From assembly GCA_000508305.1 (NCBI GenBank), contig CP006977.1:186001-250000 (forward strand): a stretch of 64,000 nt of DNA, written 5' to 3'. Below, piece by piece: positions 37,615 to 48,017 of this stretch (positions within the stretch are counted from its first letter, which is position 1; every line of letters starts with the position of its first letter). Both the position numbers and the translations under genes were made by a program. This stretch comes from Sulfolobus acidocaldarius SUSAZ. Lineage in GTDB: Archaea; Thermoproteota; Thermoprotei_A; Sulfolobales; Sulfolobaceae. The notes beneath the pieces are model-generated. The model saw only the letters and a list, made by a program, of their open reading frames with translations. It was not told the DNA's origin and searched no databases.

Positions 37615-39691
37615 CTAGATTTTGTCCGAGTAAACTCTTTACTCTCTCAGGTTTCATAACTATGTCCTCAGGTTTCTTTATTCCCTGGTTGAATAATAAT
37701 CGAGCTCTAGCTCTACCTATACCTGGAACTCTGACCAACTCTAACAACTCCTCCTTAACCCCGTCGGCTATCCTCTTATGTAACTTCTCTAGAACTGAGG
37801 CATGTTGATTTAAATCAAGGATTGAAGATACGTGAAAAGCACCATATGTCAACCACTCCATTGTGTCAACTATTGCCCTTAAATCTCCTGATCCTATGCC
37901 ATATTTACCAAGTATTGTATCTTCATCTACCTCCTCAATCCAGTCCTTAAGAATAAATGCCACTTTGAGTGCTGAAATGTAATTTGAAAACTCAAGTTCA
38001 TCATCAGGTTCATCTATTATTAGCTCACAGTCTAAATTGTCAAGTAGGGCGTCTTCTTCATTTCTACCTACACTTACTAAGGGTCCATCAGGTGTGTAAG
38101 CTATCAAGTGAAAATAGGCTATATCACATGGACTCTCAGCTCTCTCCAGGTAATTCTTAATTGTAACTGCAGTAAAGGGATTTAGGTAAAGGTCTGACAC
38201 TCTCCTGCCGAATTTTGTTAACTGGAGTCTATCGTCATCACTCATTATGAACTCGTTTTTACTTAACCAGTCAATGGCGTTGTTGTAGTATTTCCTGACA
38301 AGTTGCTTAGACAACATTGTATCTTCCACATAATCCTTGAGTCTGTCTTCAGTAATTTCACCTTCTGATGCTATTAAACTTAACACGAAAGAGAAGAACG
38401 GTCCCTCAGCACCCAGTTTTGACTCTATGGGCTCTATGTCTGAATGGAGGTACTTATCTATTACCTTATCGACCTCTACTTTAGACCTTACCAGAATAAT
38501 AGCCTCTCCGTGATCATCATAACCAGGTCTGCCCGCTCTTCCGCTCATTTGTCTGTACTCCATAGTCGATATCATTTCCGTAAAACCAACTATCTTCCTG
38601 TTGAATCTGTAAATATCACCTATTACTACTGCTCTCGCAGGAAGATTTACTCCAGCGGCTAGTGTGGGAGTGGCTGTTATAACTTTAATAATTCTTTCCC
38701 TAAACGAGGCTTCTATTATATCCCTTAAGCCCTTTGACAGACCAGCGTGATGAAAAGCTACTCCTCTTACAATCAAATTATACAGTACTTCTTTCTCGTT
38801 GCTTCCAGCATCTTCTACTTCCTTTATCCTCTCGGCTGCTTCTAACAGTTTTTTATCATCTAATTTAACAAAATTCATATACTGTGAGATCTTCATTGCT
38901 GTGGTCTCAGCGTATTTTCTTGACGACCTAAAAATTATTACCTGACCTCCTTTGGACAATATGTCTAATGTGTAGGCCATTATAGGGTCGTCTCCCTTTA
39001 ACTTGTTCGTTGTCCCATCAGAGTAAAGAATTATGTGCCCTTTTTTCCCTTCTGAATACATAACCCCTTCCTTCAATGGTACAGGTCTCCAATTGGTTGC
39101 AACTATATCAGCGTTTAACCATTTTGCCACATCTTTCGCATTTCCAATGGTAGCACTTAAAGCTAGGATAGTTCCCTGTCTCTTAGCCCTCACGGCTACA
39201 CCTTCAACCACAGGACCACGATCTCCATCATTCATATAATGGAATTCGTCCAACACGAAGTAATCAATGTCCTTCAACCACTCAGCGCTGTGCCTCCACA
39301 ACGAATCTAGTTTCTCGTATGTTGTAACGATTATGTCAAAGTTACGTAACCAAGGATCATCAGTATCATAGTCTCCACTGGTTACACCTACCTTAAAGCC
39401 AAGTTTTTCCCAATCTTTAAAAGTGGAGTACTTCTCGCTGGTTAGAGCTCTCAGAGGAGTTACATAGATCGCTTTACCGCCCTTATTCAGTAAATGGGAT
39501 ATCATCCCCAATTCTGCCATAAGAGTCTTACCTGAGGCAGTAGGAGTAGTTATGAGAAGCCTCTTGTCCTCTATCAAACCTTTTTTCACAGCTTCGGTCT
39601 GGGGAGGGTTAAGCTTCTTAATACCCCTGCTCTTTATTATGTCCTTGACCTTATTATCGACAGGCAAATCTTCTACGGTTATTTCTTCCAT
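37574..39691 (-). CDS. hel308: Hel308 (Hjm) DNA repair helicase
   Basis: 705 residues. Motif I is [14 protein letters not shown], motif II LDEFHY (DExH), motif III LSATIGN, and motif [13 protein letters not shown]. Winged helix and ratchet domains follow, and a C-terminal helix-hairpin-helix [14 protein letters not shown] is present. It is a 3'-5' ski2-like helicase that removes lagging strands at stalled forks. An upstream T/A-rich region separates it from the RHH-Pit genes on the other strand. Confidence 0.94.
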   Translation of the reverse strand: MEEITVEDLPVDNKVKDIIKSRGIKKLNPPQTEAVKKGLIEDKRLLITTPTASGKTLMAELGMISHLLNKGGKAIYVTPLRALTSEKYSTFKDWEKLGFKVGVTSGDYDTDDPWLRNFDIIVTTYEKLDSLWRHSAEWLKDIDYFVLDEFHYMNDGDRGPVVEGVAVRAKRQGTILALSATIGNAKDVAKWLNADIVATNWRPVPLKEGVMYSEGKKGHIILYSDGTTNKLKGDDPIMAYTLDILSKGGQVIIFRSSRKYAETTAMKISQYMNFVKLDDKKLLEAAERIKEVEDAGSNEKEVLYNLIVRGVAFHHAGLSKGLRDIIEASFRERIIKVITATPTLAAGVNLPARAVVIGDIYRFNRKIVGFTEMISTMEYRQMSGRAGRPGYDDHGEAIILVRSKVEVDKVIDKYLHSDIEPIESKLGAEGPFFSFVLSLIASEGEITEDRLKDYVEDTMLSKQLVRKYYNNAIDWLSKNEFIMSDDDRLQLTKFGRRVSDLYLNPFTAVTIKNYLERAESPCDIAYFHLIAYTPDGPLVSVGRNEEDALLDNLDCELIIDEPDDELEFSNYISALKVAFILKDWIEEVDEDTILGKYGIGSGDLRAIVDTMEWLTYGAFHVSSILDLNQHASVLEKLHKRIADGVKEELLELVRVPGIGRARARLLFNQGIKKPEDIVMKPERVKSLLGQNLGEKIVKEAARIIA

Positions 39692-39853
39692 ATCCTAAAC
39701 GTTACCCATTATTTTGTAGGATTTATAAGCATTTTCCCCCTTATATGAAGTTTTTACTTACGTTTTCTTAATACTACCATTAATAAACTTTTCCTTTACT
39801 TCTTTACTAGTTATACTTATCTCTTATGACATAATATGATATTGTGATCACTT

Positions 39854-40051
39854 ATGAATGGCGTCAAGAAACTCGACGATAATACCTTTGAACTTGAAAT
39901 GAGCGGTGTTAAAACCATTTCCTTTAAACTTGATGATGACTTTTTGCAGGAAGTCGATAAAATGGTAAGACTTCTTGGTTATACAAATAGAAGTGATCTT
40001 ATAAGAGATGCTATACTTGAATACATCAGTGAGTTAGAAGATAAAACATGA
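39854..40051 (+). CDS. Ribbon-helix-helix regulator
   Basis: 65 residues with KTISFKLDDDFLQEVDKMVRL then GYTNRSDLIRDAILEYI, a complete CopG/NikR-like RHH domain. The stop overlaps the start of the phosphate permease by four bases (ATGA), so it may be an autoregulator of that gene. Confidence 0.82.
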   Translation: MNGVKKLDDNTFELEMSGVKTISFKLDDDFLQEVDKMVRLLGYTNRSDLIRDAILEYISELEDKT

Positions 40052-41019
40052 TAGATTTAAACCTTATACTATCTATACTTATATTTATTTTTGGTATTAC
40101 ACTGTCTTTTATAGTAGGTGGTAATAACTCTGCAATATCTTTGGGGATTTTAGTTTCGACAAATGTAATGAAGCGAAAATATTCGTATCTGATTAGTGCA
40201 ATCTCTATATTTTCAGGGGCATCGATTGGAAGTCTAACCATGTTTAAGAGTGTACATGGAATAGTTAATACGTCGGATGAGCTATTAGCAAAAGTTATCA
40301 TAGTATGTATACTCTTTTCATCAATACTATCCTTCTTCTATCTAAATAGAATGGGGGTTCCTACTGCTCTAAGCCAAATGATATATCCTTCTTTAGCAGT
40401 CATCTCACTAGTCACTAGGATAGTTTTCCTTTGGAGCGCTTTCCTTGTGACTTTAGTGTCCTGGATGATTTCACCATTAATAGCAATAATTTTTGCTCTT
40501 TTATTATACAGATTAGTCCATACCTTTTTGAAGAGTACAAAAGGGATAATCGAACAGGTGAAGTATTATAGGGTAATCATATTGATAGCCTCTGCATTGA
40601 CGTCATTTGTGACAGGGGCTAATGCTGTAGGTATTATAATCTCAACTGGGCTCTTTGCATTACCAGAATACATAATAGTACCATGTTATGCACTAGCAGC
40701 TGCCATAGGGATTTACCTGAGTTCATGGAGGGCAGTGATCACAGTAGGTTTTAGGGTGACCAAGCTAGGTTATGCAAGTGCGTCCTCAGCACTTATAGGA
40801 AGCGCATTAGTATCTGAAGTTTTTACGGTGTTTAGTGTGCCCATATCTATTACGCAAACAGTTATGGGAGGAATAATAGGTTTAAGTTTTAGGAGTCTTA
40901 CCTCTGATATAGAGAAGCAGTTAAAACAAATAGGTCGCGGTTGGTTACTATCTCCAACATTTTCTATTATAGTATCTTTAGCCTTGTATGGTATAATCAG
41001 AAGTATTTTAGGATTTTAA
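40048..41019 (+). CDS. pit: PiT-family inorganic phosphate transporter
   Basis: 323 residues with about ten transmembrane segments. The PiT repeats are visible as VGGNNSAISLGILVSTNVM (about 22-40) and TGANAVGIIISTGLF (about 189-203). It carries phosphate with a proton or cation. It is coupled to the RHH gene and convergent with a PhoU-like gene, overlapping by 12 bases. Confidence 0.88.
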   Translation: MIDLNLILSILIFIFGITLSFIVGGNNSAISLGILVSTNVMKRKYSYLISAISIFSGASIGSLTMFKSVHGIVNTSDELLAKVIIVCILFSSILSFFYLNRMGVPTALSQMIYPSLAVISLVTRIVFLWSAFLVTLVSWMISPLIAIIFALLLYRLVHTFLKSTKGIIEQVKYYRVIILIASALTSFVTGANAVGIIISTGLFALPEYIIVPCYALAAAIGIYLSSWRAVITVGFRVTKLGYASASSALIGSALVSEVFTVFSVPISITQTVMGGIIGLSFRSLTSDIEKQLKQIGRGWLLSPTFSIIVSLALYGIIRSILGF

Positions 41020-41670
41020 TGTAGCGTATAATATTTCTATACTTAGTACTGCACTCTCCATGCTATCCAATATATCGTCAAGGAAAAATATGGCATCTCT
41101 TGTCTGTAAGAGACTTATTAGATGGAGTGAATCCTCCATATCGTATAGCCTCGTTATGATCATGTCTTTAATTTCATCTCCACTCCTCTCCAACATCTGC
41201 ACCTCTTTTCCAACTTTAAGGGCTGAGGCTATGTCCTTTGGTAATAGGGACAACATTAAAACTACTTTATCAGATGCCTCAAGAATTATAGAAATATATG
41301 AGAGAAGACTTTCCTTCAGAGTTGTCAGACACTTTTCATCAACTCTCCTGGCTGTCAACGCCCTACCTGCGTCCTTCGCTGAAGCACTTGCCCTGTATAG
41401 ATCTTGTGTAAGCATAACTATAGCCTCCTTAAAGTCCGGCAGAAACGCTTCACTGTATATCACTGAGAGTAACTCCTCCCTAGTCATGCTTATCTTTTCA
41501 TTCAAAGATTTGATTTTAATTAGACTACTGTTTTTCATGTCGTCGTCCTTGACCAATAGGGCGTTTATTAACTGTCTCAAAGCTTCAGCTGTAGTTTTCA
41601 AATCTTCTCCTATTTTAATTAGCTTGTCAAATACCTCTTGCTCTCTGTTGATTCTAATTTTTAGTACCAT
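41008..41670 (-). CDS. PhoU-like (DUF47/TIGR00153) protein
   Basis: 220 residues, nearly all helical, with paired helical-bundle repeats (REELLSVIYSEAFLPDFKEA; LYRASASAKDAGRAL; MLERSGDEIKDMI). DUF47 proteins are PhoU relatives usually found with Pit transporters and thought to control them. The convergent position next to pit supports this. Confidence 0.82.
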   Translation of the reverse strand: MVLKIRINREQEVFDKLIKIGEDLKTTAEALRQLINALLVKDDDMKNSSLIKIKSLNEKISMTREELLSVIYSEAFLPDFKEAIVMLTQDLYRASASAKDAGRALTARRVDEKCLTTLKESLLSYISIILEASDKVVLMLSLLPKDIASALKVGKEVQMLERSGDEIKDMIITRLYDMEDSLHLISLLQTRDAIFFLDDILDSMESAVLSIEILYATLKS

Positions 41671-41725
41671 AATATCAAGATAGAATCTCTTCTCTTCTGA
41701 ACTTAAAAGGATTTTCCTCTTAAGA

Positions 41726-42859
41726 CTACTCCTTTAACCCTTCCGCTAAACTTCTCAATTTCCTAAGTGCAAAATCCCTGTCTTTCTCTTCGGTCTTGAT
41801 CCTTTGTAGTATATCCTCTAGGGTGTAGATTACCTCATAGGCAACCTTCCTGTTAACTGGAAATGGAATACCGTCCTTTCCTCCAATTGCATAAGCATAT
41901 TTGAAGGGATCATAAGGCATGTTAACAGGGTCGTTATAGGAGGGTGGTTCATTGTATACTAAATCTGCCACAAGATATAATGCCTTAGTACTAGATGGAC
42001 CTAAACCATGTAAGAGTGCCTCCTCTAAATTAGACGGGTTTACTTCGTATACCTTATGTAGTATTTGCCTAATTTTGGATATCTCTATTGGCTTCATGTA
42101 AATTCTCCTCTTCTTTACATCAACCTTGAACGCAGAGGGATTATCTAGTGTGGTCTGTCCTTTTATCATATTTTCAGCCTTTATTACGTCATTAATTAAC
42201 TTCTCAGGAGGCTCTCTAAGGAGGTCAACAATCAACTTTCTCGTATTCTCCGCATTCTTATCTACGGCATTTATGGCAATTTCCTGTTTTACACCCATTA
42301 TGCCTTTGTGCGGTTCAAGCAGGAAGTTTTCAGTAGAAATCCAATGGTACCTCCTGGCAAATCTGGTCTCCAGATTCATTCCCTGTTGTATAATACCCCA
42401 TTTTCCGCTTTCACTAACTAAAACTGAGTGGTGATATAGGGTATGTCCATCCTGAATTAGTGTACTATCGACTTTAGCCACTAATCTACTGGCTCTTTCA
42501 ATCTTTTCAAGGTTTACAGAAAATTTTCCTCTAAGGCTGTTTAATTCATCAGGGACTTTTAAGGCATTTTTGCCTTTACCGCCTAATATCGCTATTCCTT
42601 CTTCCTCTGGTTTTATAACTTCTTTGAGTATTCCTAACGTAACTGTGGTTGAACCAGAGGAGTCCCAATCCATGCCTATGATGTTATTAAATCCTTGAAA
42701 CCATAGAGGGTTTGACAATCTCTCAACTACTTTATCTGGACCCCACTCAACTATCATCACGTCCACAATAGCCTTTGACAACCTCCTCATAATACTTGCT
42801 AACCAATAGGGAACTTTACCTGTGTGAAGCGGTAAATCTGCTATTCCTTCGAGACCCAC
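41726..42859 (-). CDS. DUF763 family protein
   Basis: 377 residues. The start GIADLPLHTGKVPYWLA and the mid-region RYHWISTENFLLEPHKGIMG are characteristic of DUF763, a family found mainly in thermophiles and archaea. A conserved LLHGLGPSSTKALYLVADL helix near 275 suggests a nucleic-acid role, but no function is established to my knowledge. Confidence 0.85.
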   Translation of the reverse strand: MGLEGIADLPLHTGKVPYWLASIMRRLSKAIVDVMIVEWGPDKVVERLSNPLWFQGFNNIIGMDWDSSGSTTVTLGILKEVIKPEEEGIAILGGKGKNALKVPDELNSLRGKFSVNLEKIERASRLVAKVDSTLIQDGHTLYHHSVLVSESGKWGIIQQGMNLETRFARRYHWISTENFLLEPHKGIMGVKQEIAINAVDKNAENTRKLIVDLLREPPEKLINDVIKAENMIKGQTTLDNPSAFKVDVKKRRIYMKPIEISKIRQILHKVYEVNPSNLEEALLHGLGPSSTKALYLVADLVYNEPPSYNDPVNMPYDPFKYAYAIGGKDGIPFPVNRKVAYEVIYTLEDILQRIKTEEKDRDFALRKLRSLAEGLKE

Positions 42860-42896
42860 AAATAGCTTTTCTAGTAGTAATACGATTTATATTTTG

Positions 42897-43559
42897 ATGC
42901 TAATAGCAGCAACATCAGACATCCATTCACCTAGATATCTAACACAGTTCTTTGCTTCATTTAATTTGATAAGGAATCTCTCCATTGACGTATTCCTTTT
43001 AGCAGGTGATTTAGCAAATGAAGGAGAGTACATACATTTTAAACCGGTATACGATGTTCTAAAGAGGTTTAGAACAATAGCAGTATTTGGAAATGAGGAC
43101 TTTAGGGAGAACAGGGATTCGTATAAGGAAACTTATCCTGATATAAAATGGTTAGAAGAGGATATTGTGGAGTTCAAGGTGGGAGATATCTTAGTCAGCG
43201 TAATTGGTAGTGACGGCGTTTTAGAAGAACCTACAAAGTGGCAAAAACTTAACGGTATTGATGAGAACTATTATAGGGAGAAGGCTAAAAAGATAGAGGA
43301 TTTACTGTGTAAGGCTAGAGGAGACGTGAAGTTACTCCTAACACATTACGCATGTACATTTAGGACTGTCCAGGGAGAGAAAAAGAGTATATTTCCCTAC
43401 CTGGGTTATAGAATACTTGAGAAAACCGGTTGTTTACCCCATTTGGCTGTACATGGTCATGCACATCACTCTAAAGTCACTCAAGGCTTGGTTAGAGGAG
43501 TGAGAGTTTATAATGTTGCGTTACCTGCTAATCATAAGATTGTCTTAATAAGGTTCTAG
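42897..43559 (+). CDS. Calcineurin-like metallophosphoesterase
   Basis: 220 residues from ATG 42897 (a TTG three bases earlier is possible). Metal motifs are ATSDIHSP (DxH), AGDLANEG (GD), FGNEDF (GNxD/E), LLTHYAC and HGHAHHSK (GHxH). It could cleave phosphodiesters in nucleotides or nucleic acids. It converges with the TnpB-like gene, three bases apart. Confidence 0.87.
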   Translation: MLIAATSDIHSPRYLTQFFASFNLIRNLSIDVFLLAGDLANEGEYIHFKPVYDVLKRFRTIAVFGNEDFRENRDSYKETYPDIKWLEEDIVEFKVGDILVSVIGSDGVLEEPTKWQKLNGIDENYYREKAKKIEDLLCKARGDVKLLLTHYACTFRTVQGEKKSIFPYLGYRILEKTGCLPHLAVHGHAHHSKVTQGLVRGVRVYNVALPANHKIVLIRF

Positions 43560-43562
43560 ATA

Positions 43563-44384
43563 CTAACAAGTATATTTACATTGTAGTGCCAGGTTATACG
43601 CAGCGTTAAAGTCTCTGTCAGCCTTGTAACCACATGATGGACAGACAAATAGCGGTCCCATCACTTCACCTCTCCTGAATCCACAGTTAGAGCAAATTTT
43701 GCTTGTGTAATATGGGGGAAGTTTTCTGAACTTAACTCCCTTCCTATATAGGTGACTCTCTAGTTCTTTCTCCACAGTTCTCAGTGCACTGCCTATTTTA
43801 CTTTCAAAATACTCTAAATCCTCTATTGCAACTACTTTAGGGTTAAGGTCTTGGATAAATGACACAACATCTCTTATGATATTACCAATCTTACCCTTTA
43901 TCGTCCTTATTTCAGAAACTCCTTGCGGATCACCGATTACCTTTATCATCTCTTCAGTTATGACATCGTTTCCCCAATATCTTACCTTCCAGAGGTTATC
44001 TTCTCTAATCGACACCACTGTGATTAAGTGCCTAACCCCGATATCAATACCAACTATTGATTTAGGCTTTTCATAAGCAAGAAAAACTCTCACGTCGTCT
44101 GAAAATTCAGCTATAGCATAGAGAGGAGGTGATCTTCTTGTTGAACTCACTAGAGCATCGACTTCAGGTATTCTATAGGGACTTGTATTTCCTATTATTC
44201 TCAATGGACCGTATCTTATTTTGTTACTTGAGGAGGTGGCTTGATAATACAATTCACGGGGTATATTTGAGGGAGGTGGACCTCCCTTCACTATCTTCGA
44301 GTACTCCCTGATAAACAAAATCTGTTTATGAATCTCTTTTAATTTTCCGTAATTCAAAATTTTAGCTTCTATCAGCTCTTCCAT
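43563..44384 (-). CDS. TnpB-like RuvC nuclease, shortened, no element ends
   Basis: 273 residues against about 370-420 for typical IS605 TnpB. The catalytic half is complete: RuvC-I IVGIDIGVRHLITVV with D114, RuvC-II VVAIEDLEYF with E188, zinc finger C231/C234 and C248/C251, and RuvC-III KADRDFNAAYN with D256/D258. The N-terminal 105 residues do not show the usual TnpB WED/REC pattern. Only three bases separate its stop from the convergent phosphoesterase, so there is no room for an IS605 right end or an omega-RNA 3' of the gene. It follows the amidotransferase gene by 26 bases and has its own AAATTTAAATG promoter element. It looks domesticated. Confidence 0.85.
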   Translation of the reverse strand: MEELIEAKILNYGKLKEIHKQILFIREYSKIVKGGPPPSNIPRELYYQATSSSNKIRYGPLRIIGNTSPYRIPEVDALVSSTRRSPPLYAIAEFSDDVRVFLAYEKPKSIVGIDIGVRHLITVVSIREDNLWKVRYWGNDVITEEMIKVIGDPQGVSEIRTIKGKIGNIIRDVVSFIQDLNPKVVAIEDLEYFESKIGSALRTVEKELESHLYRKGVKFRKLPPYYTSKICSNCGFRRGEVMGPLFVCPSCGYKADRDFNAAYNLALQCKYTC

Positions 44385-44410
44385 AAGATTAATTATGATT
44401 AGACATACAT

Positions 44411-45124
44411 TTAAATTTCGATTACACTACCCTGTCTTAATTCCTCACCTTTAACTCCATAGTAATACATAACAGTGGAAGAGAAAACAAAGTTTTCATA
44501 TCTATACATCTTGTAGTAATCTTCAACATCCCTCATCTTATTCTTATTGTAATAATGACCGACCAAGAGAGATACATCCTCATTACTTAAAGATAAGAGT
44601 ATTGAGTTCAAAGTGACTGAAAACTCAGACAGCTTGATTATTGTCTCCTCATAGGCTCTCTTCACATCAAGGTTGTTTCTATCGATGTTCTTTATTATTT
44701 CTTGCAGGAAAAGGTAACTATCTGTTGAAGGGTAGTTTGGGTCTTCAAATGCTTTTCTACTTATAGATCCATTATGGGCGAAGTAAATATCCAGATTCTT
44801 TGTCCTCACGTGATATGGGTGATTATGCCTTACTCCTAGAAGAAAACCCTTTCCAGCTCTCCTGACATGAATCATGCCTATTACTCTGTCTCCTTTTAAT
44901 AGGCTTGCAATGTCATAAAACGTGGGATCATCATATATAGGAATTGGAGACTTGAAGTAGAGTACTCTAGGTTTATTATCCCTATATATTATTGCTGAAA
45001 TTCCCCAACCATGAGGGTGATTCAGGTATCTGGAGAACAAATCATTTCTTGCAGCGTCAATTAAGGCTTTCAAAGCCTTATGGTCAACCTCACCTTTTAC
45101 TGAAAACCCTAATAATCTACACAT
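44411..45124 (-). CDS. Class II glutamine amidotransferase
   Basis: 237 residues with N-terminal nucleophile C2 (MCRLLGFS), then NHPHGWGISA, VRRAGKGF and YFAHNGSIS (the NG oxyanion pair), the YafJ/EgtC-type Ntn-hydrolase layout. It has no synthetase domain, so it would hydrolyse an amide or serve a separate partner. It overlaps the MBL gene by eight bases. Confidence 0.85.
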   Translation of the reverse strand: MCRLLGFSVKGEVDHKALKALIDAARNDLFSRYLNHPHGWGISAIIYRDNKPRVLYFKSPIPIYDDPTFYDIASLLKGDRVIGMIHVRRAGKGFLLGVRHNHPYHVRTKNLDIYFAHNGSISRKAFEDPNYPSTDSYLFLQEIIKNIDRNNLDVKRAYEETIIKLSEFSVTLNSILLSLSNEDVSLLVGHYYNKNKMRDVEDYYKMYRYENFVFSSTVMYYYGVKGEELRQGSVIEI

Positions 45125-45812
45125 TTAATACTAACCCATCATATGCTACTATATAATTCTTGGCTATTAATTTAACTTGATCTTCTATTTGCGAAGGTAT
45201 ATGTGTCATAACCAACTTGTTAGGACTTGAAAACATTGATAGTAGTTGCTTAACAGATGTATGCCCATACTTAGAGCACTCCTCTAGACAACTTGCTTCA
45301 TGAATGACCAAATCAGCATCCTTGATTTCCTCCATAACTGGCTCACAGGGTTGGGACGTGTCTCCTGTGTAAACAATTTTTCTTTTACTATCAGTTATCA
45401 CATACGAAACAGCGTATATTGCATGGCAAGCCTCTACAGAATATACGTTTAAGTCCCCTACCTTTCCATTAGGCTTACTTTCCTCAACCAGCCTTATGTT
45501 TATGCCATTCCACCTCTGATAAGAGCTCAATATTTCATATAGTCCAGGGGGAGATTTAATTTCCACATCAGGAAGACCGAAGATTCTTCTGTATATTAAA
45601 TGATCAGGGATCCCGTTTATATGATCAATATGTAAGTGTGTTACAAATATAGTTGAGAAATCTACTAGGTCCAGGTCATCTAATTTGAAACTAGCTCCAG
45701 AACCTAAATCCAGTAGTATTGACGCTTCGCTCCCTTTAACATATATGGAGGACTTCACTCTTTTACTCCCTTTTGTTGATCCTGCTCCAGTTCCCACAAA
45801 GGTTATTTTCAC
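45117..45812 (-). CDS. Metallo-beta-lactamase hydrolase, RNase Z-like
   Basis: 231 residues. GTGAGSTKGSKR, then the zinc motif THLHIDHINGIP (HxHxDH), ACHAIYAVSY, VYTGDTSQPCEP and LVMTHIPSQ. It resembles short RNase Z/ElaC-type proteins, but the exosite arm of a true tRNase Z is not apparent, so another phosphodiesterase role is possible. First in a unit with the amidotransferase and probably the TnpB-like gene. Confidence 0.83.
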   Translation of the reverse strand: MKITFVGTGAGSTKGSKRVKSSIYVKGSEASILLDLGSGASFKLDDLDLVDFSTIFVTHLHIDHINGIPDHLIYRRIFGLPDVEIKSPPGLYEILSSYQRWNGINIRLVEESKPNGKVGDLNVYSVEACHAIYAVSYVITDSKRKIVYTGDTSQPCEPVMEEIKDADLVIHEASCLEECSKYGHTSVKQLLSMFSSPNKLVMTHIPSQIEDQVKLIAKNYIVAYDGLVLNV

Positions 45813-45905
45813 TTCTCCTCACTCTCTAAATACATTATACAGTAAGGACATGGGCTTTTATGTTTGCTATTTAACCTTTTTATTCCGACCTTATTCCTGG
45901 GTTTT

Positions 45906-46772
45906 TCACTCTTTTTCAATTAATTCACTCACCTCGCTCAACCTGGGTCCTAAGGCACCTATCCTTGTAGTTGAATACGCTGAGATTATGTTAGAGATTC
46001 TCACCGCCCTCTCTAAACTATAGCCCTTCTCAAGGTAAACCGCCAGGGATGCATTAAAAACATCACCAGCTCCTGTAGTGTCAATAGCGTCTACTGTAAG
46101 TGTAGGGATTAAAATTCTCCTCTCCCTTGTGCCTATGTAAGCTCCCTTTTCACCTAACGTTACTATTACTGCCCTCTTAACTTTCTTTAAGAGTAAGTCT
46201 ATTCCGTAGTTGAAATCTTGAGTGCCTGTCAATTCCTTAAACTCAATTTCATTTGGCGTCAAAATATCAACGTATTCGAGCAGGGACTTGTCATTAAGAA
46301 CAGCAGGGGCTGGATTTAATATTTTAACACCGGGGAACTCCTTCAATGCTTTCTTAACAATGTTCTCGTTCACTTCCAATTGTGTAAGTAAAATATCTCC
46401 ATTTAAACATCCATCTAAGTCCTCTTCATTGAGGAGAGCATTTGCTCCTCTATTCACAACTATGAAGTTCCTCCCTTTCCTATCAAAGACTATGTAAGCA
46501 GAGCCTGTTAACGCGTTTTTAATTTTCACATACGCAATATCTAACCTTTCGTCCTCCCAAAATTTTATAGCCCTTTTTCCGAACTCGTCATTACCCACTG
46601 CAGAGATTAACCTAACGCTTCCACCTAATCTTGACGCAGATACAGCTTGATTTGAGCCCTTCCCTCCGTGATCTATGTAGACACCATCACTGAAAACTGT
46701 TTCTCCCTCTGATGGGAAATCTCTAACCTTAATTAGAAAATCCACATTATAACTTCCAACAACAACGATCAT
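45906..46772 (-). CDS. rbsK: Ribokinase-like PfkB sugar kinase
   Basis: 288 residues. VVGSYNVDFLIKV at the start, HGGKGSNQAVSASRLGG at about 37-53 (substrate glycine motif) and DTTGAGDVFNASLAVYLE with the catalytic Asp. The double glycine/NQA motif is that of ribokinase; a nucleoside kinase role is an alternative. The start overlaps the thiD-like stop by four bases. Confidence 0.82.
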   Translation of the reverse strand: MIVVVGSYNVDFLIKVRDFPSEGETVFSDGVYIDHGGKGSNQAVSASRLGGSVRLISAVGNDEFGKRAIKFWEDERLDIAYVKIKNALTGSAYIVFDRKGRNFIVVNRGANALLNEEDLDGCLNGDILLTQLEVNENIVKKALKEFPGVKILNPAPAVLNDKSLLEYVDILTPNEIEFKELTGTQDFNYGIDLLLKKVKRAVIVTLGEKGAYIGTRERRILIPTLTVDAIDTTGAGDVFNASLAVYLEKGYSLERAVRISNIISAYSTTRIGALGPRLSEVSELIEKE

Positions 46773-47977
46773 TTTGACACCCTTTTAAGTTTCTCTATCA
46801 TCTCTTCTACAGTGTTAGCCGTGAGATAAGCCCTACCTTCATGTAGTATTAGGTCTCCATCAAGACCGCTCTTTGTAATTTTTATTATACCCTCCTGAAC
46901 AGCGTTAAGAAGATTACTGTTTAAGGAAACTGATAGAACTATTCTCCTTTTATGCTCATTGGCAATTTGTGTAACCTTATTATTGAGGTTTATTAGTACA
47001 GGTCCATCAACCTTAATCTTATCTAGGTAAGGTATTATACCTCCGGCTAATGTCGCAACGTCTTGATAACTGGTTAGAACAGCAACATTACTCTTGTCTT
47101 CCTCCTCCAATACAGTCCTTATTAATTTAGGATTTCTTTCTAGTTGCCACAACAAATTCTCTGCATCCTCCCTTGCAGTTTCTCTTTCGATTATCCTTTC
47201 CACATTAGAAAAAGGATCAACTGGACCATTACCCTCCCCTAAATCTAATGAGTACTCTATTGATTTTGACACAAACTCCTTAGCCATCTTTATTGCTTCC
47301 TTAATTTTGTGACCCTTAGCTAAATACGCGGTGAGAGAGGCAGAGAACACATCCCCACTTCCATGAGTGTTCTTAGTTTCCATCTTTTTACTCTGTAATT
47401 CAATCTCTTCTCCCTGAACAATGGCATAATCCATTCCTCCTAAGCTTCCCCCTCCTTTTACAACAACATCAACGCCATACTTAGTATAGATCTCACGAGC
47501 AGTATCTTTAAGGTCTAGTAAGTTCTCAATTTTCCTTCCTACTATTTTCTCGGCTTCGAACTTATTCGGAGTGAGTATTACGGATTCCCTTATCAACTCT
47601 TTTAAAGCTGACACAGTATCCTCTGTTACCAGTAGGTCGCCTGATTTAGCTACCATTACCGGGTCAAGTACTAGCCTTATGTTGTATTCCCTTACCTTTT
47701 TTCTCACTACCTCAACTATACGGGAGTTAGCTAGCATTCCTGTTTTTGCGTACTCAGGCTTTAGGTCAGTCATAATCACATCTATTTGAGACTCCACAAA
47801 ATCTGGAGGAACTTCAAGGACTTTGAATACACCTTTAGTGTTTTGTGCCGTTAAGCCTGTGACTACTACTGTCCCGAATACGCCTAATGCTGTGAAAGTT
47901 TTTAGATCAGCTTGTAATCCTGCACCTCCACCTGAATCACTGCCTGCTATTGTCATAACTACAGGTCTTTTCCTCAC
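46769..47977 (-). CDS. thiD: ThiD hydroxymethylpyrimidine (phosphate) kinase with C-terminal extension
   Basis: 402 residues. Residues 1-265 are a complete Thi[42 protein letters not shown] and [19 protein letters not shown] with the catalytic Asp/Cys-site region. Residues about 275-402 resemble a shortened ThiN domain ([39 protein letters not shown]), lacking the usual ThiN basic/aromatic catalytic segment. Full ThiD-ThiN fusions make thiamine phosphate; this tail may only bind or sense it. Confidence 0.85.
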   Translation of the reverse strand: MRKRPVVMTIAGSDSGGGAGLQADLKTFTALGVFGTVVVTGLTAQNTKGVFKVLEVPPDFVESQIDVIMTDLKPEYAKTGMLANSRIVEVVRKKVREYNIRLVLDPVMVAKSGDLLVTEDTVSALKELIRESVILTPNKFEAEKIVGRKIENLLDLKDTAREIYTKYGVDVVVKGGGSLGGMDYAIVQGEEIELQSKKMETKNTHGSGDVFSASLTAYLAKGHKIKEAIKMAKEFVSKSIEYSLDLGEGNGPVDPFSNVERIIERETAREDAENLLWQLERNPKLIRTVLEEEDKSNVAVLTSYQDVATLAGGIIPYLDKIKVDGPVLINLNNKVTQIANEHKRRIVLSVSLNSNLLNAVQEGIIKITKSGLDGDLILHEGRAYLTANTVEEMIEKLKRVSK

Positions 47978-48017
47978 AAATAATTAGAGTGAAGGGCATG
48001 AATAAAAATAATTCTAG

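Noticed and set aside
41060-41683. 207-codon plus-strand frame opposite the PhoU-like gene
   Set aside because: Mirror of a well-supported helical protein; no start signals of its own.
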